A stretch of DNA of 64,000 nt from Malania oleifera (Eukaryota > Streptophyta > Magnoliopsida > Santalales > Ximeniaceae), in assembly GCF_029873635.1 (NCBI RefSeq), contig NC_080422.1:8959764-9023763 (forward strand), in the 5' to 3' direction. Positions 23,455 through 33,902 of this stretch are shown piece by piece (positions within the stretch are counted from its first letter, which is position 1; every line of letters begins with the position of its first letter). Made by a program: the position numbers and the translations under genes. Under the pieces are notes generated by a model that did no database searches, was not told where the DNA came from, and saw only the letters and a list, made by a program, of their open reading frames with translations.

Positions 23455-23859
23455 GTAATGTATGAAACGCACAATGGCGAGGCATGAGATGTATGGTAAT
23501 GCATGAAATGCATGATAATGCATAAGATGCATGGTAATATATGAAATGCATGGCAATACATGTAATGCAGGGCGATGCGTAAGATGTATGGTAATGAGTG
23601 AAATGCAGGGCAATGCATAAGATGTATGGTAATACATGAAATGTAGGTAATGCATGCAATGAATGACAATGCATGAAATGCAGGCAATGCATGAATTGCA
23701 TGGCAATGCATGAGAGGTATGGTAATGCATGGAATGCATGGCAATGCATGAAATTTAGCTGATGCATGAAACACATGGCAATACATGAGATGTATGGTAA
23801 TGCATGAAATGTATGATAATGCGTGAAATTTAGGGTAATGCATGACAATGCATGAATCT
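23455..23859 (-). repeat. 19-bp tandem array, internal region 2
   Basis: Copy of the array at 13241-13645 with few substitutions (for example one catggc to cagggc change near 23608). Confidence 0.85.
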
Positions 23860-25758
23860 TTTCTTCCAATGCACTCGTGATCCATGACCTCATCTTTGGT
23901 CTCCACATGAAACTCGCTATGAAAGTGATTGACTGAGCTCAAAAATTACAAAATTTGCCCAAGTTGAATGGACCTACAGTTGACCTTGACTCTGATTTCC
24001 TATTCCAATCTGATAAGAAAGTACTTGAATGGGACCTACTGAGACTAAACTCGAAATTTGCCCCGGTTAAATTCATCTGCCACTGATCTTGACTCTATAG
24101 TTGGATTCTTTTGAATAAGCAGATTCTGACATAACATTTACCCCAGTTAGGCTACTATCCATCCTCTATTAATGCTCTAAAGAGTAAGAAGGGTTCCTCT
24201 TTCTTTCTTTCTTTCTTCCTTTTTTGTTTATTTTATTTTATTTTATTTTTTTTATTATTATTTTTTTTTTAGGAACAAGGAATGATTATGCAATTGTGAC
24301 ATCAACTCGCTAAATCAAAAGGCCATCTAAATAAATGTTTTACCATGTTTCAATGCTATCGTAGGGGAAAATTCATGCCAGTATTCAAAAGTCATGTAAC
24401 GTTGATTTCCCAGCCTAGATGACTGTTCATTCTCTTCAACTGCCCTAGTTTCATCAACTCATGCTTTGATCTCAAGATGGTCTTTAAGACTCGGGACAAA
24501 ACGTAGGCTTAGGGATGTAGGATTTCAGAATAAAAGAAAAGCTAAGGCTCAAAAATATCACCCCAAATAATGTTTTATGCCCCCAGCTCGAGTTAAGACA
24601 CTTTGCAAGATGTTGACCGAACTTGTTATTAAACAAGCTGCCTACGTACCTTTTCAGGATCAGGTCATTACGTAGTTCAGACTCAATATTGAGTCTGACA
24701 AATCATTTAAGACAACAATGTATACCAATCTGGTCAGGACTTTCATTTGGACCGTAATGTAGGCTAAGGATATGGGTTAAAAAAATAAAGGAGTTACATA
24801 AGGCCCAAAATCATCAATTTCATCAAGGGTAATTTAGTCAAAGATCACATATGTAGTAAGTCCCTTATTCTCTTTCTTCTTCCTCTTGTTTTTCTTTTTC
24901 TTTTCTTTCCCTTTTAATCTTTCCTTCTTTTACTGCAACTTTCACTTTTCCTTTTATAAAGGAATCTTGTCTTCATTTCCATTTGAACTTCAATTGGGAC
25001 CAATCTTTTAAAAACTGCCCCAGTGTGGGGTGTGATCATTTGACAGGTTAATCAAGAAATGAATCTTTCAGGCTCAAAAGGGGTTGGCAAGGGATTTATT
25101 CTTTTACTTTCTTTTGGATAGCAGAACAATGGCCTGCCATCCTTTTGGTAATGACTATTGTCTCAAATGATTTGCCAAACGCTAAGGGACCCGAACCCAG
25201 GTTGGATTTTTGGTGATCTGACTTTTAAGAAAAAACTGGCTTAACATTCAGGCTCAATTTGGTTAACAAATGGCAAATCATTGTCAGGGTTCTTTTTAGG
25301 GATAACTGGTCAGCCAAAGAGGACCATCCATCATTTGATCAAAACATGAGTGATTAATTTATCAAAATAGTGTAGCCACCTCGTTGAATTCCTGGGAAAG
25401 TAAAAAAGAAACTTCTTCATAACGTCTGAATTCAATGATTGTTTCATCCTTTAACATCTCTTTCTAGCTCATGAACACTGGCAATATTACTTTCCCTATT
25501 CCGGCATGAAACATAAGCAAACAGAATTTGGCAATTGGACTCATGATGCAAGTGAGATAACGAAATGCATAATTCATTTTATTGAATATAGAAAATATTC
25601 CGAGACACAGGCGTCCACGGATTACAAAAAGCAAATAACAATGGAAAACAAAAGAACATTAACTGAAAAGGATTAGATAGTCAAAAGTTCGGTACTCCAT
25701 CATTTTAGCCTTGGTGGATAATGACTGAAACCATTGATTTGGGAACCTCCTGGATATG
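23860..25758 (-). other. Non-coding region downstream of gag, internal region 2
   Basis: Equivalent to 13646-15543 and likewise without pol motifs. It differs mainly in a polypyrimidine tract (24198-24270). Confidence 0.6.
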
Positions 25759-27234
25759 TTAACCACTTCCTTCCTCGTGTTTGGGCAAAGGATTCCCCTG
25801 GACTCCCGGTTGCTTGTCATCGAATGCTAACCATCCAGCATCCCTTAATGACTGCACCTTATGCTTGAAGGCCCAACATCTGTCAATAGTATGGCCGGGA
25901 GAGTTAGCATGGTACTCACAACAAACCCCAGGATCATACCACTGTGGAGGAGGGTTCGCGACGGGCGTCCCAGGGATTGCAGATACCATCCCCTTTTCCC
26001 GCAGCTGAGGAAATAATTCGGCATATGTCATGGGAATGGGGTCCACCCTTCGGAAGTTTCTAGTCACATTCCTATCTTGTGCTTGTTGATTCGGTGGACC
26101 TGAGTGAACAATCTGAGGCCTGGTGCCTGTATGCGCCTTTTGATTTACCATGGGCTCAAAACCAAAGTTTCTCTTGGGCCATTGGTTCCCACCTCTGGTG
26201 TACTGATTATTCCAATTAAACTGCCCCTGTATCATTTGCGCCTCTTCCTCTTTCTTCCTATCAGTCCATCTTTTGCCTAAGCCAGTTTCTGTGCCGTTAT
26301 CCTTGATTAGGCCTGCCTTGATATCGCCTTCAATTCTTCCTCCCGCAGCCACAATATCCATAAAATCATGGGGAGTTGCTCCCCGAAGGTGCGTACGGTA
26401 GGGGTCCTTTAATGTGCTCACGAACAAGGAGATAGCCTCTCGGTCACTCACCGGGGGGTCCACTTGGATCGACATATCCCTCCATCTATAAGCATATTCT
26501 CTGAATGTTTCGGTGGATTTCTTCTCCATTTCTTGAAGAGTCATTCGATCAGGTGCCATTTCCGTCACGTGGCGATAGTGAGTGATAAAGGCACTGGCCA
26601 AGTCCTTCCAAGTGCGGACCCGAGCCTTATCTTGTTGAATGTACCAACGGATGGCGGACCCGGTCAAACTGCTTTGAAAGCAATGCATCATTAGTTTTTC
26701 ATCGTCTGAGTACGCTGCCATTGCTTGGCAGTACATCACTAAATGTGTTCGAGGGCACCGGGTCCCATCAAACTTTTCAAAGTCTGGCATTTTGAACTTT
26801 GGCGGCAAGATGACTTTAGGCACCAAGCAAAGGTCATTTGGATTAACTGAATCGAAAGTATTAGAACCTTCCATTGCTTTTAAGCGCTCTTCTAATACGT
26901 CACAGCGACGCTCAGCCTCAGATTTGCTTATTCCCATATCAGATGGTACTAATGGAGGAGTTCCTACCACTGGGAACCCTTGTGCTGGCATAGTAGGGAT
27001 GAAAGGAGGCATATTTGGCGGTGGACCCCCCATGATGCCAGGTGGCGGAATTGATGTTTGTCCATGATCTGGGGTGAACCCAGGGGGATGAGCGGGGTCC
27101 ACATCTACTTCGGGATCAACATGCACTGCCTTTCCCTTGTTCATCAGTAACTCCAGAACCTTACTTATCTTGTCATTTATTTCTTCTTGTCCTTGTTCTA
27201 GACCCAGGACTCTATTTTCCAATTGTTCACTCAT
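25759..27234 (-). CDS. gag: Ty3/gypsy gag polyprotein, copy 2
   Basis: A 491-residue gag with the same domain order as copy 1: N-terminal coiled coil, proline-rich segment, gag core at about 150-310 and a C-terminal CX2HX5HX4C knuckle at 439-453. The only residue change I see is Arg438 to Cys, immediately before the first knuckle cysteine, giving a CC doublet. The frame is intact. The LTR upstream in element sense (LTR3) has lost its U3 and TATA box, so this copy probably lacks its own promoter. Confidence 0.9.
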   Translation of the reverse strand: MSEQLENRVLGLEQGQEEINDKISKVLELLMNKGKAVHVDPEVDVDPAHPPGFTPDHGQTSIPPPGIMGGPPPNMPPFIPTMPAQGFPVVGTPPLVPSDMGISKSEAERRCDVLEERLKAMEGSNTFDSVNPNDLCLVPKVILPPKFKMPDFEKFDGTRCPRTHLVMYCQAMAAYSDDEKLMMHCFQSSLTGSAIRWYIQQDKARVRTWKDLASAFITHYRHVTEMAPDRMTLQEMEKKSTETFREYAYRWRDMSIQVDPPVSDREAISLFVSTLKDPYRTHLRGATPHDFMDIVAAGGRIEGDIKAGLIKDNGTETGLGKRWTDRKKEEEAQMIQGQFNWNNQYTRGGNQWPKRNFGFEPMVNQKAHTGTRPQIVHSGPPNQQAQDRNVTRNFRRVDPIPMTYAELFPQLREKGMVSAIPGTPVANPPPQWYDPGVCCEYHANSPGHTIDRCWAFKHKVQSLRDAGWLAFDDKQPGVQGNPLPKHEEGSG

Positions 27235-28983
27235 TTCTCTCGCTCTTCGCCTGGTATTGTACTGATGCGTGGTAGTCTCAATTATTGCTTTATATTACTC
27301 AAACCACCTCTTTGATTAGGAACTGAAAACCAAAAAATTTCCCTTTTTTAGAACCATGAATGCACAATTATGTACTGCATGAGTGAAAGCGTTTTGATGC
27401 ATGATTAGGGTATGCAATAGGTGTTTATGCATGAATGCAACTAGTGCACTTACATATACAAACAAAAATATAAACGTGCATGCAGCCTATCGTGCATGAC
27501 TATGTATGAAACGAAATGCATGAATATGATGTCCTAAATTACTACTTAGCTAGAATTCTAGAAAAATCCCACTAATGAAACGGGTTAAGATTAACATGAC
27601 CATTGATGGGTCACGATTTCAATTCAATTTCTCCCTTACCCATTCATTTCCTTGATGATGGTCCATGTACCTCAGTTCTATAAAGGGTCAAATTATGTTC
27701 TGAGGTTGGGGTTGACCCAGGCTAGTCAATCCATTGGATTCATTCAATGTGGACTTGTGGACTTTAGTGTGCACTTGGGCCTAAAGTATTTTAAAATATG
27801 GGCTTCGAGCTATTTCATGATGGGTTAAGGCCCTAGTTGAAAAGGAATTGGGCTTGGATTACTTGAAAAAATGTTAGCCCAAATTTTTAGGCAATTGGGT
27901 TGAAGTCCTCTTTTGAAATCTGGGTTTGCCCCTTTTTGAAACTTAGGCATGGGCCGAGTTTTTGCTTAGGAAAAGGTCAGGCCCAAGATTTATTTTTAAA
28001 GAATTGGGCCCGAGTTATTTGAAAAGGGTTGGGCCGACCCATATTTTTAAAATGTTTGGGCCAAGTGCTTTTTTTTTTTTTCTTTTTTCTGAAAGGATGA
28101 GCCATGGTCTCATTATTGGGCTTTTTTAGAATACTGGCTAAGTAGTATGTAAGTCTAAAATGGATGCAGCATGCATGGTATAATACAAGGTATCTCACAA
28201 CATATATACAATAGACAGTATGGGGATAAGGATGTCCCAACCCAGGGTAGGTATGTATATACAGGATTCTTCATGGCTCTATCCTAGTTAGGGAAGACTA
28301 TAGACAAGCATGTGTGGGTAGGCTCTAACCTTATTGACAAAAGGTTCCCAGTTTGGAATTTCATCCTCCCCCATAGGGGTCCGGATAAAACCCGTACTGA
28401 GTGGAGTGGTTCGCGGATCCCATCAAGCTCTGCCACGAAGGGACTGACGCTATTACACTCCTATCTAGTCCTAGTAAGGAAAGCTTGGGTATAGAGCGTG
28501 AAAGTGTGTGAATTCAATTTTTTAACCTAATCCCGCTATCCCCACATTTATTCACATGCTATAGACAATATGGAAACAAGATATCTACCATTAATATATA
28601 TATTCAAAAGATGAGGAAACACAATATATGCAATTAATATGTTCATTCAAAAAATTTGGAAACAAAAGGAAAAAGGAAACAAAATATTTACGATTAGTAT
28701 ACAAAATATCTATAATTAATATGTTTATTCAAAATATCTTACAATTAATATGCTTTTTCAAAATATTTGGAAACAAAATATCTACAACAAATATTCAAGA
28801 AAAATTAGGAAACAAAATATTTTTAATTAACTAAGGTTATTTACAAATTATGGAAGTAAAATATCTACAATTAATCAAAGTTATTTACAAATTAAAATAT
28901 TCACAAAATAAGGAGTAATTAAAAGATTTATTAATTTAAAACTTAGGATAATTTCTAATTAATTAATGGCTCGACTCTCTAAG
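27235..28983 (-). other. 5' leader of internal region 2
   Basis: Copy of 17020-18768. No additional ORF1 and no motif beyond those noted for copy 1. Confidence 0.6.
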
Positions 28984-29001
28984 TCCCCAGCGGAGTCGCC
29001 A
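28984..29001 (-). other. Primer-binding site, internal region 2
   Basis: Element-sense TGGCGACTCCGCTGGGGA, identical to the site at 18769-18786 and next to LTR3. Confidence 0.75.
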
Positions 29002-29004
29002 AGC

Positions 29005-30741
29005 TGTCGCGGCGTCCCGGGAGCGCGTGTGCCCTGGGCGGCGAAATTAAAAATCAACTTCATATTTTCATGGAAAAACATGGAATGTCGGAGTCGCCAC
29101 TAACCTTTAGTGCGGTTAGAACACATGATTACTACCCCGTTAGGAGTAGAATCGGTCTACAATACCAGAGTTGGGGTCGGGAGTTCGGTTACGCGAAGGG
29201 AAGGTATGAGCACCCCCTACGCGCCCGTTCTTAAGAACGGTACCTAATTAATTTAAAATTATCCCTAAGTTAATCTAATAAATCTTTACATTACTCCTTT
29301 TTATGAATTTATAAATACGTAGGAAAATAAATAAATATATACATATATTCCCTCAGAGCTTAGGGTACGTGATGCCCAAAGGCTAATACCCCTTGCAATT
29401 AAATCATAGGGATTACAAATCAAAAATACTTTATAAAATACGCTCCCAAATGTTAAAATTGTAAGTAAAATATTTATAGGAAAATAATAGTATGGGAGGT
29501 TTTAATAATGGATATAATAATTTAAACATAATAAATAAATAAATAAAATAGTAATAAACTAGAGTATTAGGATATCACAATACGTACTAATCAACATATA
29601 TAATAGAAGCTAAAATATCTAACATACCAATAATAGTAGAATATAAACATATAATATAGACTAAGATAATGAGCATATCATAATATTAAAATACCACATA
29701 TACGTTATAAACAAAAATACTTAAACATACCATAATACACATAATTACGATAATAATAATAAATATCCACAAATAATATAATACGTAATAGATTACTATA
29801 ATACTATATATGCTAAACATACCATATAATAGCATGATACCAAAACACCAAATATACTATATTACTTAAAGTATTAAACTTACCATAATAAATAATACCT
29901 TATATATTAACATACTTAAAGTATCATAATAATAATAAATATATAGTATTACTCAATATGCTATATTAAAAGTTACCTAAAATACTAAATTGGATGCATG
30001 ATGTTACTTATAAATCCTAAATTGTTAAATACCTAGTATTACTTACATTCTAGCATGCACATACAACTATAGTTTTAAAATACCACTACAACTAATCTAC
30101 TAAAACTCCTAACATGATATACAACACGACCCAAAATTCTAAAATACTAATAATCTACTATAAAGTTAACCTACAACATAAGCATGAATAAAATAATATA
30201 TATATATATAAGAAAAAATCTTACACATAAAAACCACAACAAGATAAAGAACCCGAAACCTAAGAATACGTACAACTTAAATATTACGCACTAAATGACA
30301 ACATAAATTATTACATTTAAATATTACAATTGAAATCTTACCTTGGCAATAAAAAGAAAAATCCTACAATAATGAAGATAAACAAATTAGTATTTATAAA
30401 TATGGACATCCTGAATAAATATACGAAAAAAATATATATATGATGAAATATACCATAATATTAAAAATGCCCCAGACGAATAACCATGAACATGTAACAA
30501 ATAAAAAAAATCTAAACAAATATCACCACAACAAAATGAAACCATAAACACTATTAAAATTTTACGTACATATAACAAATAATACATTAATATACATACA
30601 ATTTAGATACAAGGCAATAGACTACTTACCACTGCAAATAAAAGAAACCCTACGACAATGGAAACAAATCAATTAATATTTACAATAAAAAAAATATGGA
30701 CATGGGTATTAAATATGAAAACAATTAAAAATATGGACATG

Positions 30742-30783
<42 letters not shown>

Positions 30784-31114
30784 CTACAATATAACAATAA
30801 TAAGGGTAATTCATAATAATAAATAATAATTATTAAACAAAAAAAAAACTACCATGCAATATAAGTATGATAATAATAATAATGCTACACAACGATATAA
30901 TATTAATACTAACATGATAATAATATTGTTAAATAATAATATCATAGCAACACAAATAATACCATAATATTGCTAATAACAATATATAGAAAATAAAAAT
31001 ATTTAATATGATCAATATGGAAGGGGATATATACTTATACCTATTAACACTAACAGTAATATATATATATATATATATGTATATGTAAATGTATATATAT
31101 GCATAATATAAAAT

Positions 31115-31163
<49 letters not shown>

Positions 31164-31422
31164 GTTGACACTAACAGTAGTACATATGTATATTTATGTG
31201 TGCTGTGTGTGCGTGAGTGTGTGTGTGGCAGAAACAGGAGGAACTTACAGAGGGGGGGTTTGCCGGAAAACTGGGGTTGGTGGCTGTGTGGGTTTCGGCC
31301 GGAGCAGAGGAGGGCCGTGCCTACTGAATGGTGTTGCAGAGGTCCGCTGCTGGTATAGTTGCTGGTGGCCGGAGAGTTGGATCAGGGCCGCCGAATTTGC
31401 TGCTGTTGCAGCTGCTGCCGTG
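29005..31422 (-). repeat. LTR3, truncated
   Basis: It matches LTR1/LTR2 from the terminal tgtcgcggcg to the gctgctgccgtggag stretch near 31422, then homology stops. About 790 bp are missing, including the element-sense LTR start, U3 and TATA box. It has private changes near 30224, 30274 and 30296 and in its right part (31315, 31323, 31388, 31394, 31418). Confidence 0.85.
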
Positions 31423-32555
31423 GAGAGTTGGGAGAATGTAGAGACCTGGAAAAGTAAAATAATAAAATAAATGGGAAAAAGAAGTTTTTTGGTCCGTTAA
31501 GGAGAAAATCGGCCACAATTTTCTAGAGGAAGCAAAAAATCAGTGACGGTTTTGGATTGACCGCGGAACGGTAATAGGTGAATGGTGAAAAATGGGGTGG
31601 TTAAATAGAAAATTGGGGACTAAAAGTTATAAAGGAAATCGAGAGTTCAATTGTAAATATAAAAAAATAAACACTCTCTCTCTCTCTGAATAAAAACCCT
31701 ACAACCCTTCCCCTATTTTTCTTCGATTTTCACTCTGATTAAGCTCGGATTGACAATCAGAAACCACCACTGGGTTCCTTGAAAGATTCTCTGCAACCTA
31801 TGCGAAGTAGATTTTCAGTTTGAGGTTCTGGGGCACTATTCCAAAATTAGGGTAAGTAAGGTATTTTTAAGTTTTATTATTAATATAGAGTACATAGAGC
31901 CTAGAGAATGATAAAATGGTGTTTTATTGATATTTTAGTTTATAAACTCAGGTTTTTGGATTAGCGTTTGGGTGAGTGCCGTGGACATCGTTTGGGGTTT
32001 TTGTGGCCATAATCTAGGAAACCAGGTAAGGAGAATTAATTATAGTACGTTTTATTAATTATAAACAAGTTAATTTGAGTATATAATATATATAGGCATG
32101 ATTTATCTGAACAACTAGGCATTTGGAAAAATGATGACTTTTGATATATATAATTTATATGGGATAAAATTGTGCGGTAGAAATACAACTTTCAAAATTT
32201 AATTGGCTATTGTTAGTACCGAATGATGAAATATACTGTTGGATTGTGAACATTGGCTGGCTTTGAGTATAGTTTACTTGTGAATAAAGATTAGTTGTGA
32301 ATACTGGCAGTTTAAGATTTCTGTGTGATGAACAATGTGATGTGTGTGTATGGGTCATTTTGTGTGGTTATTCGTGTGTATCACAACATAATATTGGCAG
32401 ACCTGAGGAGTTCGTTATATTGCCTAGATGTAATCATCATGTACGTTGGCAAGCCTAAGGAGTTCGTATATTGTCATTATATATTGGGGTAGAGCATTGA
32501 CAGGCATGAGGAGATTGTTCTACTGATATACTATGAGTTGGTCATGAGGATTGGT
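31423..32555 (+). mobile_element. Probable gypsy LTR fragment (Del/Tekay-like)
   Basis: It begins near 31437 with tgtagagacctgg, a start typical of Del/Tekay LTRs. A tataaa box lies near 31630 and a (tc)n tract at 31673-31687 precedes a leader-like region (31690-31850). A degenerate repeat of about 55 bp with the core gacctgaggagttcgt lies near 32400, 32455 and 32500. No coding sequence is seen. The end is cut by the CACTA element. The family name is inferred from the LTR start only. Confidence 0.45.
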
Positions 32556-33330
32556 CACTACAAAAAAACTGGTGTTTAGTGACGAAACTATTAGTGACGG
32601 ATTCAAATTCGTCACTAATAGTAGGGTATTAGTGAAGGTTTTAGAAACCGTTACTAATACGTCACTAGTAGTGCGAAATTAAATCCGTCACTAAAAAACA
32701 GAAAAAATCGCGCGAAAATTTTTTTGCTGCAGAATTTATCCCAGGAAAATATTAGTAACGATTTTTGTGGTATTAGTGACGGAAAAAAATCCATCACTAA
32801 AAGGTTAAGATTAGTGACGATTAAATAACCATGACTACTAATATTTTAAAAAATTAACAAAATTTTACTTCAGAGTATTAGTGACAAATTTTTGAACCGT
32901 CACTAATACTTCTACTTTTTAAAAAAATTAAAAAATTTTACTTCAGAGTTTTAGTGATGAATTTAAAAATGCGTCACTATGTCCCCATTATTAGTGATGG
33001 ATTTGAGAACCGTCACTAATACTTCCATTTTTTTTAAAAAAAAAGTAAAAACAAATAAAAAAAGTTTACTTCATAGTGTTAGTGACGAATTGTTAAATTC
33101 ATCACTATTTCCCCGTTATTAGTGACGGATTTGACAACCGTCACTAATACTTCAATTTTTTAAAAAAATAAAAAATGGTTACTTTAGGGTATTAGTGACG
33201 AATTTTTAAATTTGTCACTATTGACCCATTATTAGTGATGGATTTGGACCGTCACTAATGTGTTATATTTATAAAAAACAAAAAACAAAGAGTAGTAGTG
33301 ACGGTTTTGAAACCGTCACTAATGCCTAGA
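32556..33330. repeat. CACTA left terminal inverted repeat and subterminal repeats
   Basis: The terminus CACTACAAAAAAA is followed by about 20 copies, in both orientations, of a 10-15 bp motif (ttagtgacgg and its complement ccgtcactaa), often paired as short inverted repeats. In En/Spm such repeats bind the element's own DNA-binding protein; that role is inferred here from the family. Confidence 0.85.
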
Positions 33331-33339
33331 ACCACTATT

Positions 33340-33735
33340 ATTGCTGTCCGTTGGATCTTTTCCCTCCTTCTCCTGGCTTCTTCCCTTTCCCCTCCGCCTG
33401 CTCCCGCGAACAGCTCCCTCGATCTCCTAGCTTCTTCCCCTTCCCCACCTCCTGCTCCCGGGAATAGATCCCATTCTCCTTACTTCTTCCCCTTCCCCAC
33501 TGCTTGCTCCCGCGAACAGCACCCATTCGATCTTCCGCTACTCTCCACCGCCAGCCACCGTGCTGCTAGCTCCTCCTCTTCCTTCCTGCTCCGGCGATCG
33601 TCTCTCCTAGTCTCCCCCTGCTCTCGGTTAGCCGCAAGTCTGCTCCAGCTCCTCCTCTTCCCCTCATCCTGCTCTGGCGATCGGTCCTCTCTCCCAGTAT
33701 CCCCCTGCTCTCGGCGGGAAGCCCAGGTTTTTCTT
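33340..33735. repeat. Pyrimidine-rich degenerate tandem repeat near the CACTA left end
   Basis: GC- and CT-rich block of degenerate units of about 50-58 bp, each with cttcttccccttcccc followed by gctcccgcgaacag or a variant. It is open on the + strand (33298-33807), but composition is biased to Ser, Leu and Pro and the start lies in subterminal repeats, so I read it as a leader exon or regulatory block rather than a protein gene. Confidence 0.55.
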
Positions 33736-33871
33736 TCCCTTTATCTTTTACTTTCAAGCATATATTTACGTTGTGAGAATATACTGAAAATTTATAAAAA
33801 ATTTTAATGTATTTTGTTATTCTTTGATCAATGTTTGATTCCAACACATATATGGAAGAAAATTTTTTGAA

Positions 33872-33902
<31 letters not shown>

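Larger units (their letters stand above)
8580..31422 (-). mobile_element. Three-LTR tandem of a Tat/Ogre-like gag-only retrotransposon
   Basis: Structure is LTR1 (8580-11805), internal 1 (11806-18789), LTR2 (18790-22019), internal 2 (22020-29004), LTR3 (29005-31422, truncated). Repeat spacing is about 10,210-10,215 bp. Element sense is the - strand: gag, primer site, polypurine tract and TATA box all point that way. LTR ends are TGTAGACACC...CGCGACA (element sense). Each internal region has a primer-binding site, a Ty3/gypsy gag of 491 codons, repeat arrays and a polypurine tract. I find no protease, reverse transcriptase, RNase H or integrase. This matches the published idea of terminal-repeat elements with a gag domain only, which would need pol from an autonomous relative. 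Copies differ by few substitutions and simple-repeat lengths. Confidence 0.9.

Noticed and set aside
33298..33807. Ser/Leu/Pro-rich plus-strand frame of 169 codons
   Set aside because: Starts in CACTA subterminal repeats and follows a CT-rich tandem repeat; no domain.
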